From contig CANMHG010000003.1 of the NCBI GenBank assembly GCA_947497585.1, positions 310,001 through 374,000 of the forward strand: a stretch of 64,000 nucleotides of DNA, given 5' to 3'. Under the pieces are notes generated by a model. That model saw only the letters and a list, made by a program, of their open reading frames with translations. It was not told where the DNA came from and made no database searches. How positions within the stretch are numbered: the stretch's first letter is position 1; every line of letters begins with the position of its first letter. The DNA is from an uncultured Bacillaceae bacterium. GTDB taxonomy: Bacteria > Bacillota > Bacilli > Bacillales > Bacillaceae_L. Below, piece by piece: positions 41,941-50,558 of the stretch. Position numbers and translations under genes: made by a program.

Positions 41941-43149
41941 ATGAGAAAAATAATAATTCTTTTACTTCTATTAGTAGCAATGACTTTAGCAGCTTGTTCA
42001 TCAAATGAAGAGGAGAACCAAGCTACAGATCAAAAAGAATCAACAGAAAATAAAGAGCAAGGTAACGATATTAAAGAGGGAACTGACGTTTATAGTACAA
42101 AAAATATTACAAGGCTAGATACAGCAAACTTAATTGATACAGCAGTACAAGTCTCTAGAACAATATGGCCAGCTACTCATAACGAAAACAAACCAGGTGC
42201 AATTATCTTAGCTCCATCTGAGAATTGGCAAATAGCTTTGGCATCAGCAAACCTAATACATCACCCCAATAATGGACCTATTTTATTTTATGAAAATGAT
42301 GAACTACCACAGCAAACAATAGAGGAAATAAACCGCTTAGCCCCCCTTGGAATTGATGATGGTACGCAAATCTTTTTAGTAGGTAATACGGATGCTAACA
42401 TGGAGGACCAGCTAAAGGATTATAAGGTAGAGAAAATAAGTGGAACTGATGCAGCGGATTTTGCAAGGGAAATCGATAAAAAATATGCTGAGGTATCAGG
42501 AGAATACCCTAAAGGTGTTATTATTGTCTCATCAGAAGAAGATGCAAAGTTATATTCAATATTAGCAGGGAACTGGATTAGCCATATGCCTGAACCTATT
42601 CTTTATGTAACAAAAGATGAGGTTCCACAATCCACTAAAAGTGCATTAGAACTTAGGGAAGAAGGATCTTCAATCTATATCTTAGGACCAGAAAGTATTA
42701 TTTCAAAGGATATCGAAAAACAATTACAGGAATTTGGGGACATTACTAGAATTGCAGGTAATGATCCTATTACAACTTCAATTGAGTTTGCAAAATTTAA
42801 AGATGAGAAAACTGGATTTGGTTGGGGGTTAACTGAGCCTGGTCATGGCTTTTCATTTGTCTCTACTGACAATGCAGAGTATGCAATTGCAGCTGCACCT
42901 TTTGCACACTTAGGGAAGCATGCGCCGTTAATCTGGCTTGAAAATGGTAAAATATTAGGAGATGTTCATGATCTCCTGGGACAGTTACAACCTACTTTTA
43001 AAGATGATCCGACAACAGGGCCATACAACCATGGATACCTTATTGGCTCAGGTGATTCTGTCTCAATGAAGGAACAAGGTGCACTTGATATCATGCTTGA
43101 GATTATCCCTGAAACCGGTAACGGTCATGGAGGCCATGGGGGACATTAA
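41941..43149 (+). CDS. Cell wall-binding repeat 2 (CWB2) lipoprotein
   Basis: 402 aa. Lipobox LAAC (Cys near 19), charged linker to ~55, then tandem CWB2 (Pfam PF04122 type) modules: NITRLDTANLIDTAV, GPILFYENDELP, IFLVGNTDAN, followed by a second set (GVIIVSSEEDAKLYS, PILYVTKDEVP, IYILGPESIIS, ITRIAGNDPITTSIEFA). The C-terminus is His/Gly-rich (GNGHGGHGGH). Surface lipoprotein; a metal-binding or wall-associated role is inferred. Codes directly after a strong GAGGAGAGGGG ribosome site. Confidence 0.88.
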   Translation: MRKIIILLLLLVAMTLAACSSNEEENQATDQKESTENKEQGNDIKEGTDVYSTKNITRLDTANLIDTAVQVSRTIWPATHNENKPGAIILAPSENWQIALASANLIHHPNNGPILFYENDELPQQTIEEINRLAPLGIDDGTQIFLVGNTDANMEDQLKDYKVEKISGTDAADFAREIDKKYAEVSGEYPKGVIIVSSEEDAKLYSILAGNWISHMPEPILYVTKDEVPQSTKSALELREEGSSIYILGPESIISKDIEKQLQEFGDITRIAGNDPITTSIEFAKFKDEKTGFGWGLTEPGHGFSFVSTDNAEYAIAAAPFAHLGKHAPLIWLENGKILGDVHDLLGQLQPTFKDDPTTGPYNHGYLIGSGDSVSMKEQGALDIMLEIIPETGNGHGGHGGH

Positions 43150-43170
43150 TTTTTTCAGTTAACACTAAAC

Positions 43171-43203
43171 AAAGGGTTGCCTCATTAAGAGCCAACCCTT
43201 TTA
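43171..43203 (+). terminator. CWB2 lipoprotein terminator
   Basis: AAAGGGTTG / CAACCCTTT stem with a Ts-then-As tail; possibly bidirectional with the convergent small gene. Confidence 0.7.
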
Positions 43204-43224
43204 AAGCTAGAATAGATGTAGAGT

Positions 43225-43488
43225 TTATAGGTGATCTTTCATGTGAGAGTCATGCAAATCGTGCATATGATTAGAATTCATGTTTTTCATCATCCCGTTT
43301 TCCCCATGACAAGACTCAAACATCTTCTTTAGCTCGTCAGTTGAGAAATTAGGGTGCATTTTTTCCATGAATGGCTTCATCTCTTCAAAGTTGAATGTAT
43401 CGACTTCTTTGTCCTGTTGAGCCATCGCTGCTGTGGCAATACCAATAATCAGTGACGCAGTTAACATACTTAGTAACAACTTCTTCAT
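43225..43488 (-). CDS. Secreted Met/His-rich small protein
   Basis: 87 aa. Signal peptide (about 1-23, cleavage after AMA). The mature part has Met, His and Cys concentrated at the C-terminus (CHGENGMMKNMNSNHMHDLHDSHMKDHL is spread over its last 28 residues), as in periplasmic or extracellular Cu/Ag-binding proteins. Not recognised as a named family. AAAGGAGATGG precedes the ATG. Divergent from the kinase; site C lies in between. Confidence 0.8.
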   Translation of the reverse strand: MKKLLLSMLTASLIIGIATAAMAQQDKEVDTFNFEEMKPFMEKMHPNFSTDELKKMFESCHGENGMMKNMNSNHMHDLHDSHMKDHL

Positions 43489-43534
43489 CTAAACCATCTC
43501 CTTTCTTTTTATAAGTTAAGCTTACATGAAGGTG

Positions 43535-43552
43535 ATGCAGAAATTATGCAGA
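43535..43552 (-). promoter_or_regulatory. Putative response-regulator site C
   Basis: Minus strand TCTGCATAATTTCTGCAT: two perfect ATGCAGA heptamers (plus strand) 11 bp apart. Orientation and distance (47 bp) to the Met/His-rich gene match those of site B to its gene. Confidence 0.7.
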
Positions 43553-43621
43553 GTTTTTGAAAAGTTGATGAAGATTGCATTCGTATAGAAACGCTCATGT
43601 GAATAAGTAAGGAGCGATATA

Positions 43622-44998
43622 ATGAATAAAATTTCATATAAATTAGGATTATTGTTTTTTTCTTTTATCATTCTTGTTGAGGTGATCCTTTTTTACTTCT
43701 TATATTCGGGATTAGTAGATTCTCGTATTGAGGAAGAGCTGTCAGCATTAAGAGCAAGAGGAGAAAGTCATCGCCATGTTTTGGAGAAAAGTTTAGATGA
43801 TATGACAATTGAACATGTCGCTTTAATGGAGTCTGAAACGGATACAGATGTAGTTATTATGACACATGAAGGAGAAGTCCTTGCAAAATCGACTGAACTA
43901 ACGCCGGTCATTCAATCATTAATGAAAACTGAAAGAGGACATGTCCCATTTGAGGGAATGATTGTCGAAAGTCGATGGGAAACACAATCTTACATTGCTT
44001 CAGTTAGCCCGATAATGATTAATGAGCAGTTAATAGGTCATGTTTATATGTTTAAAGATACATCGTCCATTCAAAATATGATTTCAAAACTCCAGCATCA
44101 TTTCATGTTAGTTGGGAGTCTTCTTGTTATTTTCACAATTATAACAGTCTTCTTCCTGTCCCAAGCCATTACCCAGCCATTGATTCGAATGAAAAAAGCA
44201 ACTGAAAGACTTAGTAAAGGTGACTTTTCAGTTAGCGTGAACCATACAAGCAAGGATGAACTAGGAGAGCTTGCAAATAGCATTCAGACATTAGCAAATG
44301 ATCTAAATCATTTAAAAAAAGAACGGAATGAATTCCTTGCAAGTATCTCTCATGAACTTAGGACTCCACTAACGTATGTAAAAGGTTATGCAGATATTGC
44401 TAGGAGAGAAGGTGTTAATGAAGAAGAGAGAAATAAATATTTACACATCATCTACGAAGAATCTGAACATCTATCGAGTTTAGTTAAAGATCTATTTGAA
44501 TTAGCAAAGATAGATCAGCATTCGTTTGTGATTCACAAGGAAAAAGTAAGTATGTGTGAATTTATGAAGAACCTTTTAAATAAAATAGAGCCAGCCTTCC
44601 AAAAAAAGAAGATTCATTTATCGATAACATGCCCGACTGGGGTTTATGCAAATATAGATCGCTCAAGATTTGAACAAGTCATGATCAATCTCTTAGATAA
44701 TGCTCTAAAATATTCAAGTAGTGAGAGTACGGTTGCTCTAGAAGTTAAAGTAAACGAAGCTACAAATAAGCTAACGATTTCGGTTAGTGATGAGGGAATA
44801 GGTATACCCGAATCAGAAATTCCATTCATCTTCAATCGATTTTACCGTGTTGAAAAGTCTAGGTCACGAGAAAGTGGAGGAACTGGCCTTGGGCTATCCA
44901 TTGTAAAGGAAATTGTTGAAGCACATGGTGGTCAAGTGTTTGTAGATAGTCATTATGGAAGAGGTACTGTAATAATAATTGATATAGATCATTTCTAA
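43622..44998 (+). CDS. Sensor histidine kinase
   Basis: 458 aa: TM1 about 8-30, extracytoplasmic sensor about 31-160, TM2 about 162-182, HAMP about 183-235, HisKA with His244 in SISHELRTPLTYVKG, HATPase with N box (MINLLDNALKYS), G1 (VSDEGIGIP), F (FNRFYRVEKS) and G2 (GGTGLGLSIV). Likely partner of the regulator at 41191. Its ligand is unknown; the neighbours suggest metal or envelope stress. Confidence 0.93.
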   Translation: MNKISYKLGLLFFSFIILVEVILFYFLYSGLVDSRIEEELSALRARGESHRHVLEKSLDDMTIEHVALMESETDTDVVIMTHEGEVLAKSTELTPVIQSLMKTERGHVPFEGMIVESRWETQSYIASVSPIMINEQLIGHVYMFKDTSSIQNMISKLQHHFMLVGSLLVIFTIITVFFLSQAITQPLIRMKKATERLSKGDFSVSVNHTSKDELGELANSIQTLANDLNHLKKERNEFLASISHELRTPLTYVKGYADIARREGVNEEERNKYLHIIYEESEHLSSLVKDLFELAKIDQHSFVIHKEKVSMCEFMKNLLNKIEPAFQKKKIHLSITCPTGVYANIDRSRFEQVMINLLDNALKYSSSESTVALEVKVNEATNKLTISVSDEGIGIPESEIPFIFNRFYRVEKSRSRESGGTGLGLSIVKEIVEAHGGQVFVDSHYGRGTVIIIDIDHF

Positions 44999-45083
44999 GG
45001 TGGCGAAAGTATTGCGAACTTTGCCCACATTTGTTTAACTATTATAGAAAGAATCAATTTTTAGAAATATTGGGGTGGGTATA

Positions 45084-45713
45084 TTGGACAACCAAGAAAA
45101 AACGATTAAACTGGCAGTTAACGGTGGAATTGGATTTGGAGCAAAATTAAATGCAAAACAGCTATTTGCACTTGCAAAGTATATAAAAGAAGACAGTGAA
45201 ATTGAGCTTACAACCTTCCAACAACTTTATATTGAAGTGTTAGAAAGTCAGGTAAGTATAGTTAAGGAAGAGTTTGAAAATGTAGGATTATCCGTTTATC
45301 CGGTAGGGCCATATGTAAAGAGTCTTCGTACTTGTGGGTTCTGTAAAGGTGCAGAAGAAGAGGGAATGCCTGTTGCTATAGAATTGAACAAGCGAATTGC
45401 AGGAATAGAGGTACCATGGCCTCTTAAACCGGCTTATACTGGCTGCCCTAACGCTTGTGGTGAACCATTAGTAAACGATATCGGAGTAATTAAAAGAAAT
45501 GAAGGGTATGACTTATACATCGGTGGAAAAGCCACAGGTGAAAATGCTAGAACTGCATTTAAATTCAAAGAGGCTTTAACTCCAGAAGAATTATTTGAAA
45601 CAGTTGAAAAACTGTTAGAAGTGTACAAAAGTAACGCTAAAAAACGAGAAGCTTTTTGGAAATTCATTAACCGCTTTGGTTTCGAAAATATACAGGATGC
45701 AGTAAGTGCATAA
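45084..45713 (+). CDS. Single-module nitrite/sulfite reductase-like (siroheme/4Fe-4S) protein
   Basis: 209 aa. The N-terminal ferredoxin-like half-domain (GGIGFGAKLNAKQLFALAKYI, ELTTFQQLYIEVL) is followed by a 4Fe-4S/siroheme domain with RTCGFCKGA and the hallmark TGCPNACGEPLVNDIGV. The first cysteine pair is C-x2-C rather than C-x5-C of typical enzymes. Only one of the two modules of NirA/CysI is present. It could be a redox or sensing protein rather than a full reductase. TTG 45084 is preferred (GGGGTGGG upstream); GTG 45075 lacks a site. Confidence 0.8.
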   Translation: MDNQEKTIKLAVNGGIGFGAKLNAKQLFALAKYIKEDSEIELTTFQQLYIEVLESQVSIVKEEFENVGLSVYPVGPYVKSLRTCGFCKGAEEEGMPVAIELNKRIAGIEVPWPLKPAYTGCPNACGEPLVNDIGVIKRNEGYDLYIGGKATGENARTAFKFKEALTPEELFETVEKLLEVYKSNAKKREAFWKFINRFGFENIQDAVSA

Positions 45714-45755
45714 GGGTGCCGTAGTGCACTCTTTTTTAATGAAAGAGGAGGCATT

Positions 45756-46298
45756 ATGTTAGAGACATTAGCCTATATCGCGAATAGTATTAATAAGAAG
45801 AACATCAATTGGGGAGTTGGGGGTTCTTTATTACTGTACTTTCATCAACTAGTGAAGGATCCGAATGATATAGATTTACTGGTTAGTGAAAAAGATGCAT
45901 TGACCTTAATAAAAACACTAAATGAATTGGGTTCTTCAAGAGAAGCATATAGCATGTATCCGTTCTGTACTACGTATTTTTCTACATCTATCGTAAATAC
46001 AAATGAAATTGATGTTATGGGTGGATTTTGCATAGAACATCCATTGGGAGAATACAAATTATTATTTGATGAAATGTCAGTTGTGGATTACATAACAATT
46101 GATAAAAGTAAGATTCCATTGACAGCTCTTGAAGATTGGTTCGTCCTATATCAGTTAATGCCTAATAAACATGAAAAGGTAACACTGCTGGAAAATTACT
46201 TTTTAGAAAATGGCATTAAGCATCCTTATCTTCTTGAAAAAGCCATTCAACAACCTTTACCAGTTGATGTCAGAAAAAAAATTGAACATCTACTGTAA
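45756..46298 (+). CDS. Nucleotidyltransferase-fold protein (AbiEii/MNT-like)
   Basis: 180 aa. The pol-beta-type signature GVGGSLLLYFHQ followed by DPNDIDLLV supplies the GG...DxD catalytic start, and a third acidic residue may be in EIDVMGGF. No HEPN partner or antitoxin gene lies beside it. Substrate unknown. AAAGAGGAGG precedes the ATG. It sits between the siroheme-type gene and rnpB. Confidence 0.75.
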   Translation: MLETLAYIANSINKKNINWGVGGSLLLYFHQLVKDPNDIDLLVSEKDALTLIKTLNELGSSREAYSMYPFCTTYFSTSIVNTNEIDVMGGFCIEHPLGEYKLLFDEMSVVDYITIDKSKIPLTALEDWFVLYQLMPNKHEKVTLLENYFLENGIKHPYLLEKAIQQPLPVDVRKKIEHLL

Positions 46299-46339
46299 AA
46301 CAATTTTAAGGAAACTTAAGATACTTCATTTCACGAGTG

Positions 46340-46368
46340 TTGACTTCTGCGAAATAAAAGTGTATGAT
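46340..46368 (+). promoter_or_regulatory. rnpB promoter
   Basis: TTGACT, 17-bp spacer, TATGAT; start expected near 46375. Confidence 0.85.
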
Positions 46369-46383
46369 AATAAACGTAGACAA

Positions 46384-46801
46384 CAACTTCATACAACCAG
46401 AGAGAATCGCGCAGACATTGTCTGTGAGGAAAGTCCGTGCTCGCACAGGCTGAGATGCCTGTAGTGTTCGTGCCTAGCGAAACAATAAGCTAGGGCAGTC
46501 TGGCAGTTTTGCTGGACTGACGGCAGGGAAAATACCTAAGTCCTTGGATATGGTATGAATACCTTGAAAGTGCCACAGTGACGGAGCTTTGAGGGAAACC
46601 TTAAAGGTGGAACGAGGTAAACCCCACGAGCGAGAAACCCAAATTAGGTAGGGGAAGTGTCAGAAGGGAACTATTAACCAACTGACGCCATAACTTTAAT
46701 GTTATGAGATAGATGATTCTCCATCATGTGCGAGAAGTAACACTTCGCTTGCAGCACTCGATGAACAAAACACGGCTTATGAGGATTGTATGATTTAAAG
46801 T
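46384..46801 (+). ncRNA. rnpB: RNase P RNA, type B
   Basis: Contains universally conserved blocks: GAGGAAAGTCCGTGCTCGCA, GTTCGTGCCTAGCGAAA, GAAAGTGCCACAGTGACG, GTGGAACGAGGTAAACCCC, GAGCGAGAAACCCAAA and ACAAAACACGGCTTA. P1 pairs TCATACAA (from 46389) with TTGTATGA (to 46793). Same order as B. subtilis type B RNA, about 410 nt. It matures tRNA 5' ends and probably the ssrA precursor. End coordinates are approximate. Confidence 0.95.
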
Positions 46802-46827
46802 CTGTTGTTGATTAAAAATAATGTTGC

Positions 46828-46857
46828 AAAAGACACCAAGCTAGGTGTCTTTTTTTG
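46828..46857 (+). terminator. rnpB terminator
   Basis: AAAAGACACC / GGTGTCTTTT stem with a 6-nt loop and T tract. Confidence 0.9.
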
Positions 46858-46951
46858 CATTTACATACCATATTATTTTTAAATACTTTTTTTCAACCAC
46901 GTGCTAAAATACATTGAATAGATTTTAGTTTTTTAAAAATAGGAGAAAACA

Positions 46952-47791
46952 ATGATGGATATTAACTTAATTGAATTACTTAAAGCACTCATTCTAGGAA
47001 TTGTCGAAGGATTAACAGAATTCGCTCCTGTTTCCTCAACAGGTCATATGGTCATTGTTGATGACATGTGGCTTCAGTCTGAGGAATTCTTAACTAAATA
47101 TGTAGCCAATACATTCAAGGTTGTCATCCAATTAGGCTCGATTTTAGCAGTTGTTGTCATCTTTAGGGAACGCTTTATTGAAATGTTAGGGTTACGAGGG
47201 CGTAAAGTTAATGGAGCATCCGAAAATAAGCTAAAATTATCACATGTAATTGTAGGTCTACTACCAGCAGGTGTGTTAGGTTTGCTTTTTGAAGATATGA
47301 TTGATGAATATTTGTTTACAACAGAAACGGTTTTAATTGGTTTAGTCATTGGGGCAATATTTATGATTATTGCTGACCGAATAAGTGGAAGAAAAAAAGA
47401 AGTTGTTGAAACAGTAGATCAGATTACTTACAAGCAAGCATTATCGATTGGTGCAATTCAATGTTTATCACTATGGCCAGGCTTTTCAAGATCTGGAGCA
47501 ACGATATCTGGTGGTGTTCTCTTAGGACTTAGTCATCGTGCGGCAGCAGACTTTACATTTATTATGGCAGTTCCAATCATGGTTGGAGCAAGTGGCATTT
47601 CATTTATAAAAAACATTGAGTACTTTACACTTGATGCATTGCCGTTTTTCATCGTAGGCTTTATCAGTGCCTTTGTGTTTGCACTCATTTCAATTCGTTT
47701 CTTTTTAAAGTTAATTAACAAGATCAAGCTCGTACCTTTTGCGATTTATCGTATTGTGTTAGCGGGAATTATCTATATTGTATATTTTTAA
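46952..47791 (+). CDS. uppP: Undecaprenyl-diphosphatase UppP/BacA
   Basis: 279 aa with about eight membrane helices. Active-site motifs: GIVEGLTEFAPVSSTGH near the N-terminus and SLWPGFSRSGATISGG in the middle. Dephosphorylates undecaprenyl pyrophosphate on the outer membrane face to recycle the cell-wall carrier; overproduction gives bacitracin resistance. AGGAGAAAAC precedes the ATG; the next codon is also ATG. Confidence 0.96.
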   Translation: MMDINLIELLKALILGIVEGLTEFAPVSSTGHMVIVDDMWLQSEEFLTKYVANTFKVVIQLGSILAVVVIFRERFIEMLGLRGRKVNGASENKLKLSHVIVGLLPAGVLGLLFEDMIDEYLFTTETVLIGLVIGAIFMIIADRISGRKKEVVETVDQITYKQALSIGAIQCLSLWPGFSRSGATISGGVLLGLSHRAAADFTFIMAVPIMVGASGISFIKNIEYFTLDALPFFIVGFISAFVFALISIRFFLKLINKIKLVPFAIYRIVLAGIIYIVYF

Positions 47792-47797
47792 GTGAGT

Positions 47798-47827
47798 AGA
47801 GGCCTTCCAAGTGGAGGTCTCTTTTCT
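47798..47827 (+). terminator. uppP terminator
   Basis: AGAGGCCTTCC / GGAGGTCTCT with one bulge, followed by TTTTC. Confidence 0.6.
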
Positions 47828-47941
47828 ATTTGCTGGAAAAATAAGACTCAAGACTTATACGATAATTAGCCTGAGGTTGGTGTGGAGAACCCTTCGCATT
47901 ATGTATTCTTAATATACATACTGTTTGAAAGGTTGATGAAG

Positions 47942-49075
47942 ATGAAAAAGGTATTATTTCTCCCTTTACTAAGAATGCCATCGGGCCATCATCAGGTTGC
48001 TGATACAATCGCTGAATATCTAGGAGAGGGTATTGAATGTAAAAAAATTGATTTGCTTAGTGAATGGAATCCCCTATTGGAAAGTGTCGTGACTAAAACC
48101 TATCTAGAGTGGATTCATTATATGCCTGAAACATATGCTTGGGTTTATAAGCAAATGGCATGTAAATCTAAAACAAACCGTTCATATAAGTATTATGAAT
48201 TCTTATTTTTAAAAAAGATGAGAAAGATCGTAGCCGAAGAGAATCCAGATCTCATCATTTGTACGCACGGATTTCCTTCATATATTTTAAATCAGCTTAA
48301 AAACCATAAAGAATGTGATATCCCGGTTATTAATGTTTATACTGACTTTTTTATAAATGATGTATGGGGGAAAAGTAAAATTGACTATCACTTCGTTCCA
48401 ACGGAAGCAGCCAAGAAAGAGTTAGTAAAGAAGCATCATTTATCTGAAGCACGTGTTTTGGTTACTGGGATACCTGTTAGTAGGCAATTTTATCGATCTA
48501 ATAAAGCTACTGAGAAGAAACGGAATAAAATAAGAGTACTTGTGTCAGGAGGAAGTGTGGGTCTAGGTAATATTTTTGGATTGCTAACGCAAACGAGGAA
48601 TGATGATATTGAATATTTCGTTCTTTGTGGAAAAAATAAGAATCTATATGAGAAAATCGTAAATCTTAATTGTAATAACATTCATCCTTTATCCTATATT
48701 TCATCTCGTGAAAGAATGAATGATTTGTATGATACTGTTGATGCAGTCATTACAAAGCCTGGCGGAGTCACAATTAGCGAAGCCCTAAAAAAGGAGCTTC
48801 CCATCTTCGTTCATTCGGCTCTTCCAGGTCAAGAGGAGATTAATTTAAAGTTACTGGTAGAAATAGGGCTCGTAAAAATACTTGAAGAAAAGCAATCGAT
48901 TGGGGAACAACTAAATAACCATTTTAGTGATCCAACATTAGTAGATGGATTTAGTCATGCTTTACAACAATATTTGGTGGAAGTAAGTTCAGGTCATCCG
49001 ATAACAGTCTCGAGTTTTATTCACTCATTAATGGATACACCTAATGCATCATTAAATGGAAGATGCATCCTTTAA
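47942..49075 (+). CDS. MGDG synthase/UgtP-like glycosyltransferase (GT28 family)
   Basis: 377 aa, GT-B fold. The N-terminal glycine/His acceptor region is LRMPSGHHQVADTI; the MGDG-synthase-like domain includes DLIICTHGFPS and YTDFFINDVW; the C-terminal UDP-sugar motif is ITKPGGVTISEALKKELPIF. Related to UgtP, which glucosylates diacylglycerol. Start ATG 47942 with GAAAGG upstream. Followed closely by DedA and patatin-like genes, suggesting a lipid-related operon. Confidence 0.88.
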   Translation: MKKVLFLPLLRMPSGHHQVADTIAEYLGEGIECKKIDLLSEWNPLLESVVTKTYLEWIHYMPETYAWVYKQMACKSKTNRSYKYYEFLFLKKMRKIVAEENPDLIICTHGFPSYILNQLKNHKECDIPVINVYTDFFINDVWGKSKIDYHFVPTEAAKKELVKKHHLSEARVLVTGIPVSRQFYRSNKATEKKRNKIRVLVSGGSVGLGNIFGLLTQTRNDDIEYFVLCGKNKNLYEKIVNLNCNNIHPLSYISSRERMNDLYDTVDAVITKPGGVTISEALKKELPIFVHSALPGQEEINLKLLVEIGLVKILEEKQSIGEQLNNHFSDPTLVDGFSHALQQYLVEVSSGHPITVSSFIHSLMDTPNASLNGRCIL

Positions 49076-49106
49076 CTGATCATAAATGGGAAAGTGGGAG
49101 GAAGCT

Positions 49107-49712
49107 ATGATTCAACAGATAGTGGAATGGTTAGAGTTAATCGGGCTTCCAGGCTTGTTTATTGTAATGGCTTTAGAAGGTTCGTCCTTACCGTTTCCAG
49201 GAATTATTTTAGTTTTGTCATTTGGTTATATATTATCGCCAGACCTTTTAAGTGTGTCTCTCATTGCTACTGTAATGGCAGCTTGTTATAGTATCGCAAG
49301 TCTCATTCCATATTTTATTGGTATGAAATCAGGAGACTTGCTTCCTAAAAGATTTGAAAAAGGCATTACTAGAGGGAAACAATTTTTTAATAGGTATGGT
49401 AAGTGGAGTATTGCCATTTCACGTCCCTTTGGTATCGGGAACTACATTTCGTATGTGGCAGGTATTAGTAAAGTTCGCTTGCTTCAATATTTGACTTTAA
49501 CCTTTCTAGGAATTTACCCATGGTCATTCATAATGCTCTTTTTGGGTAATTACTTTAATGGAAACATTGAAGCGGTGCAGGCTTTTTTCAGCTCGTATAG
49601 TATATATGCCTACGTAGCTGTATTGTTGGTAGTTAGTTTATTATGTGCGTTTTACTATAGAAGATTTAAGAACAAAGAAAAATCAGTTGTAGGGAGAAGG
49701 GGAAATGTATGA
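49107..49712 (+). CDS. DedA-family membrane protein
   Basis: 201 aa with about five hydrophobic helices. DedA/SNARE-associated features: EGSSLPFPGIILVLSFGYI, YFIGMKSGD, GKWSIAISRPFGIGNYISYVAG and GIYPWSFIMLFLGNYF. The family includes flippases for undecaprenyl phosphate and phosphatidylethanolamine, which fits the lipid setting (uppP and glycosyltransferase upstream). GGGAGGAAGCT precedes the ATG. Its stop overlaps the next start (ATGA). Confidence 0.9.
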   Translation: MIQQIVEWLELIGLPGLFIVMALEGSSLPFPGIILVLSFGYILSPDLLSVSLIATVMAACYSIASLIPYFIGMKSGDLLPKRFEKGITRGKQFFNRYGKWSIAISRPFGIGNYISYVAGISKVRLLQYLTLTFLGIYPWSFIMLFLGNYFNGNIEAVQAFFSSYSIYAYVAVLLVVSLLCAFYYRRFKNKEKSVVGRRGNV

Positions 49713-50509
49713 ACCGAACTGGGGTTTCACTCGGTGGTGGCAGTTTAAGAGGAGTTGCACATATAGGTGCTTTAAAGGAATTGGTTAGAAATGAAATAGA
49801 TATTACCCATATCGCTGGGACGAGTGCCGGGTCAGTAGTGGGTGGATTGTTTGCCAGTGGTATGCATCCAGACAAAATGATTACTGTCTTAGATGATTTA
49901 TCTATTCGTCGTCATGTTGATATAGGGATTAATCGGAAAGGATGGATAAAAGGAGATCGGATTTATCAAACGTTACTAAAGCTAACGGAGGGTAAACATT
50001 TCTCAGATTTAGACATTCCTTTTGCAGTCGTTTGTGTTGACTTACTTTCAGGAGAAATGGTTGTTATTGATTCAGGTGAGGTAGCATTGGCCATTAGAGC
50101 AAGTTCAGCCATACCTGGCTTATTCTCACCAGTTGAGATGGAAAATAAATTATTAGTAGATGGCTATATCTTAAACAACAACCCCGCAGATATTGTTAGA
50201 AGCATGGGCGCTGAAAATGTCACCTCTGTTAGAGTTAGAAGCTCCAATAGTCCTCAACCAACCAATATTCTATCCTTTATAAATCGCTATATCGATATTG
50301 CGAGTCAAAAAAATACAGAACGGTGTCTTACTCAATATACAGATGTGTTAATTGATATCGACCTTAAGGACATCGGTAGATTTGAAACTAAATCATTATC
50401 AGAAGTCATTGATTTAGGGCAGCTAGAAGCGAGACGTGTTTTAACAAAACAGCGTATAAAAAGTGAAAAAGTGATTTATTTACATGAATGGTTAGAGAAA
50501 ATTAATTAA
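49709..50509 (+). CDS. Patatin-like phospholipase
   Basis: 266 aa. Oxyanion loop GGGSLRGVAHIG; nucleophile Ser39 in GTSAGS; catalytic Asp in VDGYILNNNP. Likely a cytoplasmic lipid acyl hydrolase. Translationally coupled to dedA by ATGA, with a GGGAGAAGGGG ribosome site within dedA. With the glycosyltransferase it forms a small lipid gene cluster ending in a clear terminator. Confidence 0.9.
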   Translation: MNRTGVSLGGGSLRGVAHIGALKELVRNEIDITHIAGTSAGSVVGGLFASGMHPDKMITVLDDLSIRRHVDIGINRKGWIKGDRIYQTLLKLTEGKHFSDLDIPFAVVCVDLLSGEMVVIDSGEVALAIRASSAIPGLFSPVEMENKLLVDGYILNNNPADIVRSMGAENVTSVRVRSSNSPQPTNILSFINRYIDIASQKNTERCLTQYTDVLIDIDLKDIGRFETKSLSEVIDLGQLEARRVLTKQRIKSEKVIYLHEWLEKIN

Positions 50510-50512
50510 AGG

Positions 50513-50546
50513 AAAAGCAGAGCTTGTTTTCTGCTTTTTTTTATTT
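50513..50546 (+). terminator. Lipid-cluster terminator
   Basis: AAAAGCAG / CTGCTTTT stem followed by a long T tract. Confidence 0.85.
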
Positions 50547-50558
50547 TTACAGAAAATA

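Noticed and set aside
46210..46464. 84-codon ORF running into rnpB
   Set aside because: It overlaps the nucleotidyltransferase gene and the RNase P RNA promoter and 5' region.
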